A DNA stretch of 64,000 nt from Paraburkholderia fungorum. GTDB taxonomy: Bacteria; Pseudomonadota; Gammaproteobacteria; Burkholderiales; Burkholderiaceae. Location of the stretch: NCBI RefSeq assembly GCF_902833645.1, contig NZ_CADFGE010000014.1, positions 1 to 64,000 of the forward strand, written 5' to 3'. The notes beneath the pieces were generated by a model. That model saw nothing but the letters and a program-made list of their open reading frames with translations, was not told where the DNA came from and did not search any database. Both the position numbers and the translations under genes were made by a program. Positions 17,818 through 25,389 of the stretch are shown here, in pieces (the first letter of the stretch is position 1; the number at the start of each line of letters is the position of its first letter).

Positions 17818-18318
17818 ATGCCGAAACCGCCGAAGATCCCGCAATCCGTACTCGTTGTCATCCATACGCCTGCGCTCGACGTGCTGTTGATCCGGCGCGC
17901 CGATCACGCGGATTTCTGGCAATCGGTGACCGGTTCAAAAGATCAGATCGACGAACCCCTCGGGGAGACCGCGGCCCGCGAAGTGGCCGAGGAAACCGGC
18001 ATCGTGGTCGGCAGCAAGCTGGTGCCGCCGAGCGCGCTGTTCGACTGGCAGTATTCGATCGAATACGAGATTTACCCGCAGTTCCGGCATCGCTACGCCG
18101 AAGGCGTGATCCATAACACCGAGCATTGGTTCAGCCTGGAAGTGCCGGAGCAACTGGAGGTAACGCTCGCCCCTCGCGAGCACACGGCGTTTCTGTGGCT
18201 GCCTTATGAAGAGGCGGCCTCGCGCTGCTTCTCGTCGTCGAATGCCGACGCGATCCTGCAATTGCCGAAGCGGCTTGCGGGGCGCCTGAATGGCCAGCTC
18301 GAGGAGCGTGCCCGGTGA
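17818..18318 (+). CDS. nudB: Dihydroneopterin triphosphate diphosphatase NudB (Nudix)
   Basis: NudB removes pyrophosphate from dihydroneopterin triphosphate in folate synthesis. The 166-residue Nudix protein has VLVVIHTP, WQSVTGSKD and the Nudix core GETAAREVAEETGI (REVxEExG intact). Position next to aspS is typical for NudB in proteobacteria, which supports the specific name. ATG 17818 gives MPKPPKIPQSV as in homologues; ATG 17782 is a possible alternative 12 codons earlier. The gene overlaps clsB by 4 bp. Confidence 0.88.
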   Translation: MPKPPKIPQSVLVVIHTPALDVLLIRRADHADFWQSVTGSKDQIDEPLGETAAREVAEETGIVVGSKLVPPSALFDWQYSIEYEIYPQFRHRYAEGVIHNTEHWFSLEVPEQLEVTLAPREHTAFLWLPYEEAASRCFSSSNADAILQLPKRLAGRLNGQLEERAR

Positions 18319-19574
18319 GCGTCGGCGGCGCGCGCCGTTTTGCCCGCCTTCGGCAATCGCTGCTCGGCCGCCGCTACTGGCAGCGCTACCGCTTCACCAG
18401 CGGTAACGAAGTCAAGCTGCTACGTTCCGGCGACGAGTTTTTCGCCGCGCTGATCGAGCGTATCGATGCGGCGCAGCGCGACGTGGTTCTGGAAACCTAT
18501 ATTTTCTGTGACGACAGCGCGGGTGAGGCCGTCAGCGCGGCTTTGCTGCGTGCGGCCTCGCGCGGCGTGAAGGTGCGGGTGATTACCGACGGCATCGGCA
18601 CCGCGCGCTTGCCGATGTTCAACCAATGGCCGCTCGCCGGCATCGACCACCGCATCTATAACCCGCATCTGTTCGGCCGCTTCGGCTTTTCGCGCACGCA
18701 TCGCAAGATCGCGGTGGTGGACGATCAATTCGGCTACTGCGGCGGCATCAATATCGTCGACGATTACGAGAACAACGGCGAGAGGCTGCCTTACCGGCGC
18801 TGGGATTTCGCGGTGGAACTGCAAGGGCCCGTGGTCGCCGATATCCGCGAGGCGTTCGAGGTGCAATGGCGGCGGATTCGCCTCGGGCATCGGCCTCTGG
18901 AGTCTCTGCAGCCCGATCTCGGACCGAAGACCGTGGCGTCGCTCGGCACACTGCGTCGCCGGCGCCGCAATCGCAACGAGGCGCTCTGGGCCGGCGGTCA
19001 ACCTTGCGTGGCCTTCGTCGCGCGCGACAACCTGATCAACCGCCGCGCCATCGAAAAGGCGTATCTGACTGCGATCGGCCAGGCCCGCAGTGAAGTGCTG
19101 CTGGCCAACCCGTACTTCATGCCGGGCCGCAAGCTGCGGCGTGCGCTGGTGTTCGCGGCGCGGCGCGGCGTCGATGTAAAGCTCATCATCGGGCGCAAGG
19201 AGTTCAAGGCGCTCGATTACGCCGTGCCGTTCCTGTACCGCGCGCTGCTCAAGGCCGGCGTGCAGATCGCCGAGTACGAGAAAACCATGCTGCACGGCAA
19301 GGTCGCGGTAGTGGATTCGAACTGGGGGACGGTCGGTTCGTCGAACCTCGACGCGTTGAGCCTGATGCTCAACAACGAAGCCAACGTGGTGCTGGTGAAC
19401 GATCCGGCAATCGACAAGCTACGCGAAGCGATCCTCGCTGCGTTCAAGGAGTCACGCCGGATCGACGAGGCGCACTACGAGGCCCGTCCGGCCGGCGAGC
19501 GGCTGCTCAACTGGCTGGCCTACACGGCTTATCGGGCGGCGATGAAGCTGTTGACGGTGGGTGGTTACGATTAG
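18315..19574 (+). CDS. clsB: Cardiolipin synthase ClsB (phospholipase D family)
   Basis: This 419-residue protein has two HKD motifs, THRKIAVVDD (His near residue 129) and LHGKVAVVDSNWGTVGSSN (His near 327), which make one active site in the phospholipase D superfamily. There are no N-terminal membrane helices, so it matches ClsB rather than ClsA; ClsB condenses phosphatidylglycerol into cardiolipin. The start is GTG in the overlap GTGA with the nudB stop, so the two are translationally coupled. Confidence 0.9.
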   Translation: MSVGGARRFARLRQSLLGRRYWQRYRFTSGNEVKLLRSGDEFFAALIERIDAAQRDVVLETYIFCDDSAGEAVSAALLRAASRGVKVRVITDGIGTARLPMFNQWPLAGIDHRIYNPHLFGRFGFSRTHRKIAVVDDQFGYCGGINIVDDYENNGERLPYRRWDFAVELQGPVVADIREAFEVQWRRIRLGHRPLESLQPDLGPKTVASLGTLRRRRRNRNEALWAGGQPCVAFVARDNLINRRAIEKAYLTAIGQARSEVLLANPYFMPGRKLRRALVFAARRGVDVKLIIGRKEFKALDYAVPFLYRALLKAGVQIAEYEKTMLHGKVAVVDSNWGTVGSSNLDALSLMLNNEANVVLVNDPAIDKLREAILAAFKESRRIDEAHYEARPAGERLLNWLAYTAYRAAMKLLTVGGYD

Positions 19575-19695
19575 TCATTCCAGGCGTTTGCTTAGGCTAT
19601 TGCGCGAAAAGCTTCACTCGCCGGCCGATTCTCCAGTCCCCTGACCCGATGACGCTCCCTCACTCGAATCTTTGACCCCGCTGCAGACTCCCGGC

Positions 19696-19839
19696 TGCTG
19701 GCGCTGGATGAACGGGACAAAGAGTCCCTGGTATCCCGGCTTGCGTCTCTTCACGCAGTCCGAGCGCGGTAAGTGGGACGACGTGCTGGCACGTGTCGTC
19801 ACCGCTTTGCAGGAGGAGGTCGTGCGACAGGCCCGATGA
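19696..19839 (+). pseudogene. C-terminal remnant of a TPR/glycosyltransferase-type protein
   Basis: The plus-strand frame ending at TGA 19837-19839 reads WRWMNGTKSPWYPGLRLF and then SERGKWDDVLARVVTAL. The pattern [D]WRW...SPWYP..RLFRQ...G.W..V..RV...L is the standard C-terminus of long Burkholderiales proteins with TPR repeats and a glycosyltransferase-like domain. Only about 47 codons remain and nothing upstream of 19696 matches. The rest of the gene appears to have been lost by deletion next to clsB. Confidence 0.7.
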
Positions 19840-20057
19840 TTCAGTAGATGATGAGGGTTCGGTTCATCTCCACGCATCGCCGCTACGCGGCACCTGGCGG
19901 TCGCATACGGCCGTCAAACCGTTCTTAAACTCTTCCCGACGTCCCCCCGCTTGCTGCATCATGTCGTCCTTGCGCAAGGCAAGGCAAAAAAAGAAGGCAA
20001 ACGCCTCTAAAAAATCTCCTTCGTCTGATTGACGGATGCCGCAGAATTGAAACCAGG

Positions 20058-20075
20058 TTAGAAACCGGTTTCTAA
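20058..20075. promoter_or_regulatory. 18-bp perfect palindrome, candidate TetR/PsrA-like operator
   Basis: TTAGAAACCGGTTTCTAA is a perfect palindrome. Its core GAAAC-CG-GTTTC fits the published PsrA fatty-acid regulator consensus (G/C)AAAC-N2-4-GTTT(G/C). It lies 87 bp before the TetR start and about 8 bp upstream of a possible promoter (TTGTTT 20084-20089, 17 bp, AATAAT 20107-20112). Autoregulation of the TetR gene is the natural reading. Confidence 0.7.
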
Positions 20076-20162
20076 TAAAGTCCTTGTTTCGCGGACGGCA
20101 GCACTCAATAATAGTACGGCCGTTCGATTTTCTTTCGGTCACATTAGAACGGTAAAAAAGCT

Positions 20163-20762
20163 ATGCGAAAAGGCGAACAAACACGAGTCGCGATTCTCGA
20201 AGCAGCACTTGATCTGGCAAGCCGCGACGGACTGGAAGGTCTGACGATTGGGCTGCTGGCCGAGCGCATGCAGATGAGCAAAAGCGGTGTGTTCGCGCAT
20301 TTCGGGTCGCGCGAGGATCTGCAGGTCGAAGTCGTGCGCGAATACCACCGTCGTTTTGAAGACGAGGTGTTTTTCCCGAGCTTGCGCGAGCCTCGTGGCT
20401 TGCCGCGCTTGCGCGCGATGATCTCGCGCTGGATTGAGAAGCGCATTCAGGAAGTCACTACTGGGTGCATCTACATCAGCGGCGCGGTCGAGTATGACGA
20501 CCGTGGGGATAACCCGGTGCGCGAGCAACTGGTGTCGAGCGTGACGATCTGGCGTGCGGCGCTCACTCGTGCCATTTCGCAGGCGATGGAAGAAGGGCAT
20601 CTGCGCGCCGATACTGATCCGCAGCTGATGCTGTTCGAACTGTACAGCTTCACGCTCGGTCTGCATCACGATGCGCGCTTCCTGCACTTGCCGGATGCAG
20701 TGCCTCTCACGTGGGCCGCGCTGGAAAAATTGATTGTTTCGTATCAGAGCGAAAGCCGTTAG
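20163..20762 (+). CDS. TetR/AcrR family regulator, probably of the adjacent fatty-acid genes
   Basis: This 199-residue protein has an N-terminal TetR helix-turn-helix (residues ~5-50: AILEAALDLASRDGLEGLTIG, MQMSKSGVFAHFGSREDL). The C-terminal ligand domain is of the type seen in several acyl-CoA or lipid-responsive TetR proteins. The next genes, on the same strand, are a complete beta-oxidation set, and a PsrA-like palindrome lies upstream. A fatty-acyl-CoA-responsive repressor is therefore likely, by inference. It is not an orthologue of P. aeruginosa PsrA by N-terminal sequence, so I give no symbol. Confidence 0.88.
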   Translation: MRKGEQTRVAILEAALDLASRDGLEGLTIGLLAERMQMSKSGVFAHFGSREDLQVEVVREYHRRFEDEVFFPSLREPRGLPRLRAMISRWIEKRIQEVTTGCIYISGAVEYDDRGDNPVREQLVSSVTIWRAALTRAISQAMEEGHLRADTDPQLMLFELYSFTLGLHHDARFLHLPDAVPLTWAALEKLIVSYQSESR

Positions 20763-20797
20763 CAAGGCCGTCGAACTTGAACAGATTCAGCGGCGTT

Positions 20798-20810
20798 GAA
20801 AGTCCGTTTC
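20798..20810. promoter_or_regulatory. Degenerate PsrA-like site before the acyl-CoA dehydrogenase
   Basis: GAAAGTCCGTTTC differs from the (G/C)AAAC-N3-GTTT(G/C) consensus at one position (G for C). It lies 49 bp upstream of the acyl-CoA dehydrogenase ATG. It is proposed as a second operator for the adjacent TetR protein and is weaker evidence than the perfect palindrome. Confidence 0.35.
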
Positions 20811-20858
20811 CTCGGATGAGCTAACAGCCTGGCTCCTTGTCAAACTTTGGAGAGAGTC

Positions 20859-22646
20859 ATGGGACAGTACGCCGCGCCGCTGCGCGACATGCAATTCGTG
20901 TTGCACGAGCTGCTTAACGTCGAAGCCGAGATCAAGCAGATGCCGAAGCACGCGGATCTCGACGCGGACACGATCAACGCCGTGCTCGAAGAGGCCGGCA
21001 AGTTCTGCTCCGAAGTGCTGTTCCCGCTCAATCACAGCGGCGACCAGGAAGGCTGCACGTACGTCGGCGACGGCGTCGTAACCACGCCGAAGGGCTTCAA
21101 GGAAGCCTACAAGCAATATGTGGAAGCCGGCTGGCCGGCACTCGGATGCGATCCGGAATACGGTGGCCAGGGCCTGCCCGCATTCGTCAATAACGCACTG
21201 TATGAAATGCTGAATTCAGCGAATCAGGCGTGGACGATGTACCCGGGTCTGTCGCACGGCGCGTACGAATGTCTGCATGCGCACGGCACGCCGGAACTGC
21301 AGCAACGTTATCTGCCGAAGCTGGTTGCGGGCGTCTGGACCGGCACGATGTGTCTGACCGAACCGCATTGCGGCACCGATCTCGGCATTCTGCGCACGAA
21401 AGCCGAACCGAACAGCGACGGCTCGTACGCGATCAGCGGCACGAAGATTTTCATCTCCAGCGGCGAACACGATCTCGCGGAGAATATCGTTCACCTGGTG
21501 CTGGCACGTCTGCCGGATGCGCCCAAGGGCACCAAGGGCATTTCCCTTTTCATCGTGCCGAAGTTCATCCCGAACGAAGCCGGCGAACCGGGCGAGCGCA
21601 ACGGCGTGAAGTGCGGCTCCATCGAACACAAGATGGGCATTCACGGCAACGCGACCTGCGTGATCAATCTCGACAACGCGAAGGGCTGGCTGGTCGGTGA
21701 GCCGAACAAGGGCTTGAACGCGATGTTCGTGATGATGAACGCCGCGCGTCTGGGCGTTGGCATGCAGAGCCTGGGTCTGACGGAAATCGGTTATCAGAAC
21801 TCGCTCACCTACGCGAAAGAGCGTCTGCAAATGCGCTCGCTGACCGGTCCGAAAGCACCGGAAAAAGCCGCCGACCCGATCATCGTGCACCCGGACGTGC
21901 GCCGCATGCTGCTCACGCAGAAGGCCTACGCTGAAGGCGCGCGTGCGTTCTCGTACTGGTCCGCGCTGCACATCGACAAGGAACTGTCGCACGCCGACGA
22001 ATCGGTGCGTAAAGAGGCTGCGGATCTGGTTGCGCTGCTCACGCCGATCCTGAAGGCCTTCCTCTCGGACAACGCGTTCGAGAGCACCAATCACGCGATG
22101 CAGATCTACGGCGGCCACGGTTTCATCGCCGAATGGGGCATGGAGCAATACGTGCGCGACGCGCGTATCAACATGATCTACGAAGGCACCAACGCGATTC
22201 AGGCGCTCGACCTGCTCGGCCGCAAGATTCTCGGCGACATGGGCGCGAAGATGAAGAAGTTCGGCAAGCTGGTGTCGGATTTCGTCGAAGCCGAAGGCGT
22301 GAAGCCGGAGATGCAGGAGTTCATTAACCCGCTCGCCGACATCGGCGAAAAGGTGCAGAAGTTGACGATGGAAATCGGCATGAAGGCGATGCAGAACCCG
22401 GACGAAGTCGGCGCCGCCGCCGTGCCGTATCTGCGCACCGTCGGCCATCTCGTGTTCTCGTACTTCTGGGCACGCATGGCGCGTATCGCGCTCGACAACG
22501 AAGCATCCGGCGATCCGTTCTACAAGGCGAAGCTGGCTACCGCGCGCTTCTACTTCGCGAAGCTGCTGCCGGAAACGGCGATGACGATTCGTCAGGCGCG
22601 CGCCGGTTCGAAGCCGATGATGGACGTCGAAGAGTCGCTGTTCTAA
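20859..22646 (+). CDS. Acyl-CoA dehydrogenase, long form with extra C-terminal domain
   Basis: This 595-residue flavoenzyme catalyses the first step of beta-oxidation, forming trans-2-enoyl-CoA. Motifs are MCLTEPHCGTDLGILRTKA (flavin and substrate binding), GTKIFISSGEHD, and the signature MQIYGGHGFIAEWGMEQYVRDARI followed by IYEGTNAIQALDLLGRK. The ~595-residue length with a C-terminal extra domain marks the class near bacterial FadE5-like enzymes, not E. coli FadE. GGAGAG precedes ATG 20859 at good spacing; the frame is open four codons further upstream. Confidence 0.95.
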   Translation: MGQYAAPLRDMQFVLHELLNVEAEIKQMPKHADLDADTINAVLEEAGKFCSEVLFPLNHSGDQEGCTYVGDGVVTTPKGFKEAYKQYVEAGWPALGCDPEYGGQGLPAFVNNALYEMLNSANQAWTMYPGLSHGAYECLHAHGTPELQQRYLPKLVAGVWTGTMCLTEPHCGTDLGILRTKAEPNSDGSYAISGTKIFISSGEHDLAENIVHLVLARLPDAPKGTKGISLFIVPKFIPNEAGEPGERNGVKCGSIEHKMGIHGNATCVINLDNAKGWLVGEPNKGLNAMFVMMNAARLGVGMQSLGLTEIGYQNSLTYAKERLQMRSLTGPKAPEKAADPIIVHPDVRRMLLTQKAYAEGARAFSYWSALHIDKELSHADESVRKEAADLVALLTPILKAFLSDNAFESTNHAMQIYGGHGFIAEWGMEQYVRDARINMIYEGTNAIQALDLLGRKILGDMGAKMKKFGKLVSDFVEAEGVKPEMQEFINPLADIGEKVQKLTMEIGMKAMQNPDEVGAAAVPYLRTVGHLVFSYFWARMARIALDNEASGDPFYKAKLATARFYFAKLLPETAMTIRQARAGSKPMMDVEESLF

Positions 22647-22664
22647 CGCGCACCTTTACGGCAA

Positions 22665-22695
22665 ACGCCGCGCCTTCATAAGGCGCGGCGTCTTC
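22665..22695 (+). terminator. Hairpin after the acyl-CoA dehydrogenase
   Basis: ACGCCGCGCCTT (22665-22676) and AAGGCGCGGCGT (22680-22691) form a perfect 12-bp stem with a 3-nt loop. Only a weak pyrimidine run (CTTCC) follows. It may attenuate rather than fully stop transcription into the downstream fad genes. Confidence 0.55.
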
Positions 22696-22714
22696 CACCG
22701 CCACAAGTCATACA

Positions 22715-22742
22715 TCGCGAAATGTAAGAGACACATTCGCGA
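22715..22742. repeat. Imperfect inverted repeat in the leader of the bifunctional fad gene
   Basis: TCGCGAAATGT (22715-22725) faces ACATTCGCGA (22733-22742); the arms match except for one extra A. It lies 28 bp before the GTG start. It could be an operator or an mRNA hairpin; nothing in the sequence decides between them. Confidence 0.35.
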
Positions 22743-22769
22743 CACCGCATAACTCCCCGGAGGAACGAC

Positions 22770-25205
22770 GTGAGCAATCTGAACATTCGCAAGGTAGCCG
22801 TGCTCGGCGCCGGCGTGATGGGCGCGCAGATCGCAGCGCACCTGATCAACGCCAAGGTGCCCGTGCTGCTGTTCGACCTTCCCGCGAAGGAAGGCCCGAA
22901 GAACGCGATCGCGCTGAAGGCGATCGAGAATCTGAAGAAGCTGTCGCCCGCGCCTTTCGGCTTGAAGGACGACGCGCAATACATCCAGCCCGCGAATTAC
23001 GACGACGACATCGAGAAGCTCGCCGAGTGCGACCTCGTGATCGAAGCGATCGCCGAACGCATGGACTGGAAGCACGATTTGTACAAGAAGGTTTCGCCGC
23101 ACATCGCACCGAATGCGATTTTCGCGACCAACACGTCGGGTCTGTCGATCACCGAACTGTCGAACGGTTTCGCGGATGAACTGAAGGCACGCTTCTGCGG
23201 CGTGCACTTCTTCAATCCGCCGCGCTACATGCACCTGGTCGAACTGATCCCGACCGCCACGACGCGTCCGGAAATTCTCGACCAGCTCGAATCGTTCCTG
23301 ACGAGCGTGGTCGGCAAGGGTGTCGTGCGGGCAAAAGATACGCCGAACTTCATCGCTAACCGCGTCGGTATTTTCTCGATCCTCGCCGTCATTACCGAAG
23401 CCGCGAAATTCGGCCTGCGTTTCGACGAAGTGGACGACCTGACGGGCTCGCGTCTGGGCCGCGCGAAATCGGCAACGTTCCGTACCGCGGACGTGGTCGG
23501 TCTCGACACCATGGCGCACGTCATCAAGACGATGCAGGACACGCTGAAGGACGATCCGTTCTTCCCGGTCTACGAAACGCCGGCCGTGCTGGCCGAACTC
23601 GTGAAGAAGGGCGCGCTGGGTCAGAAGACCGGCGGCGGCTTCTACAAGAAGGAAGGCAAGGCGATCAAGGTGCTCGACCCGAAGACGGGCACGTACGTCG
23701 ACGGCGGCGCGAAAGCCGACGAACTGGTCGGCCGCATTCTGAAGCGTCCGCCTGCAGAACGTCTAAAGCTGCTGCGCGAATCGGATCATCCGCAGGCGCA
23801 ATTCCTGTGGTCGATTTTCCGCGACGTGTACCACTACATCGGCGTGCATCTTGAATCGATCGCTGATAACGCGCGTGACGTCGACCTGGCGATTCGTTGG
23901 GGCTTCGGCTGGAACGAAGGCCCGTTCGAAGGCTGGCAGACGGCCGGCTGGAAGCAGGTCGCCGAATGGGTGCAGGAAGACATCGCGGCGGGCAAGGCGC
24001 TGTCGAACGTGCCGCTGCCGTCGTGGGTGCTGGAAGGTCCGGTTGCCGAGAAGGGTGGTGTGCATACGAACGAAGGTTCGTGGTCGCCGGCTTCGAAGAC
24101 TTTTGTGCCGCGTTCCTCGCTGTCGGTCTACGACAAACAGGTGTTCCGCGCACCGCTGGTCGGCGAAACGTCGGCTGATCCGAAGACGTACGGCAAGACG
24201 CTGTTCGAAACCGACGCCGTGCGTGCCTGGGTCGACGACCGCGCGGGTGAGAACGACGTGCTGATCGTGTCGTTCAAGAGCAAGATGAACACGATCGGAC
24301 CGTCGGTGATCGACGGCCTGACGCAAGCCATCGAACTGGCCGAGAAGGACTACAAGGGCCTGGTCGTGTGGCAGCCGACGTCGCTGAAACTCGGTACGCC
24401 GGGCGGGCCGTTCTCCGCGGGCGCGAACCTCGAAGAAGCCATGCCCGCGTTCATGATGGGCGGCGCGAAGGGCATCGAACCGTTCGTGAAGAAATTCCAG
24501 CAGGGCATGTTGCGCGTGAAGTACGCGAGCGTGCCGGTCATCTCGGCGGTGTCGGGCATCGCGCTCGGCGGCGGCTGCGAGCTGGCGCTGCATAGCGCGA
24601 AGCGTGTCGCGCACATCGAAAGCTATATGGGCCTGGTCGAAGTCGGCGTGGGTCTCGTGCCGGCGGGCGGCGGTCTGAAGGAAGCGGCACTGCGCGCGGC
24701 GGAAGCCGCAACCGCGGCCGGCGCAACCAACGACCTGCTTAAGTTCGTGCAGAAGTCGTTCGAAAACGCGGCGATGGCGAAGGTTTCGGCCTCCGCGCTC
24801 GACGCTCGCGCCATGGGCTACCTGAAGCCGTCCGACACGATCGTCTTCAACGTGTTCGAGCTGCTCGATATCGCGAAGAAGGAAGCGCGCGCGCTGTCGG
24901 CCGCGGGCTATCGTCCGCCGCTGCGTGTCACGCAAGTGCCGGTGGCGGGCCGCTCGGCGATCGCGACCATCAAGGCATCGCTCGTCAACATGCGCGACGG
25001 CCGTTTCATCAGCGAGCACGATTTCCTGATCGCCAGCCGCATCGCGGAAGCAGTGTGCGGCGGTGACGTGGAAGCCGGCAGCCTCGTCGACGAAGAATGG
25101 CTGCTCAAACTCGAGCGTCAAGCGTTCGTCGATCTGCTCGGCACGCAAAAGACGCAGGAACGGATCATGGGCATGCTGCAAACCGGCAAGCCGGTGCGCA
25201 ACTAA
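22770..25205 (+). CDS. Bifunctional 3-hydroxyacyl-CoA dehydrogenase / enoyl-CoA hydratase (FadN/FadB type)
   Basis: The 811-residue protein carries the second and third steps of beta-oxidation. The N-terminal Rossmann domain (VAVLGAGVMGAQIAAHL, residues ~7-23) and the dehydrogenase C-terminal repeats come first. The enoyl-CoA hydratase domain follows (~490-690: GGPFSAGANLEEAM near 545, ISAVSGIALGGGCELALH). This order is that of B. subtilis FadN and opposite to E. coli FadB, so I leave the symbol blank. GTG start with GGAGG 6 bp upstream. The thiolase gene follows after a repeat-rich 184-bp gap. Confidence 0.93.
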   Translation: MSNLNIRKVAVLGAGVMGAQIAAHLINAKVPVLLFDLPAKEGPKNAIALKAIENLKKLSPAPFGLKDDAQYIQPANYDDDIEKLAECDLVIEAIAERMDWKHDLYKKVSPHIAPNAIFATNTSGLSITELSNGFADELKARFCGVHFFNPPRYMHLVELIPTATTRPEILDQLESFLTSVVGKGVVRAKDTPNFIANRVGIFSILAVITEAAKFGLRFDEVDDLTGSRLGRAKSATFRTADVVGLDTMAHVIKTMQDTLKDDPFFPVYETPAVLAELVKKGALGQKTGGGFYKKEGKAIKVLDPKTGTYVDGGAKADELVGRILKRPPAERLKLLRESDHPQAQFLWSIFRDVYHYIGVHLESIADNARDVDLAIRWGFGWNEGPFEGWQTAGWKQVAEWVQEDIAAGKALSNVPLPSWVLEGPVAEKGGVHTNEGSWSPASKTFVPRSSLSVYDKQVFRAPLVGETSADPKTYGKTLFETDAVRAWVDDRAGENDVLIVSFKSKMNTIGPSVIDGLTQAIELAEKDYKGLVVWQPTSLKLGTPGGPFSAGANLEEAMPAFMMGGAKGIEPFVKKFQQGMLRVKYASVPVISAVSGIALGGGCELALHSAKRVAHIESYMGLVEVGVGLVPAGGGLKEAALRAAEAATAAGATNDLLKFVQKSFENAAMAKVSASALDARAMGYLKPSDTIVFNVFELLDIAKKEARALSAAGYRPPLRVTQVPVAGRSAIATIKASLVNMRDGRFISEHDFLIASRIAEAVCGGDVEAGSLVDEEWLLKLERQAFVDLLGTQKTQERIMGMLQTGKPVRN

Positions 25206-25227
25206 GCGACGAACGAACGCAATAAAT

Positions 25228-25376
25228 TGCATGGGACGGGAGTAAGTGCTTTGCGTGGGACCAGAGTAACGCACCGAAGTGCGAACTCTGGTCGACAGCT
25301 AAAGCGCTAACTCTGGTCGACCGCGATAAGACTGCATGGGACCAGAGTAAGCGCTGAAGCGCTAACTCTGGTCGAC
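25228..25376. repeat. Triplicated inverted-repeat cluster in the gap before the thiolase
   Basis: GGGAC(C/G)(A/G)GAGTAA occurs three times (near 25233, 25257 and 25338) and AACTCTGGTCGAC three times (near 25284, 25309 and 25365) in the opposite sense. The last pair forms a hairpin of 16 bp with one mismatch: GACCAGAGTAAGCGCT (25340-25355) against AGCGCTAACTCTGGTC (25358-25373). There is no T-run. The ribosome-binding site of the thiolase follows directly. Confidence 0.8.
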
Positions 25377-25389
25377 ATAGGAGCTTGAA

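Larger units (their letters stand above)
19575..20162. other. 588-bp gap with a gene remnant and an operator
   Basis: Between clsB and the TetR gene I see a decayed C-terminal coding fragment (19696-19839) and a perfect palindrome (20058-20075). An open frame ending near 20000 (after LVLAQGKAKKEGKRL-like residues) has no recognisable relative. The mix suggests deletion or decay of former genes. Confidence 0.6.

Noticed and set aside
15796..17922. A 708-codon open frame antisense to aspS
   Set aside because: A shadow frame produced by strong GC3 bias; aspS on the plus strand is unambiguous.
19575..20162. Genomic island or prophage boundary
   Set aside because: Only one decayed gene tail is present; there is no integrase, tRNA, att-like direct repeat or base-composition break that I can see.
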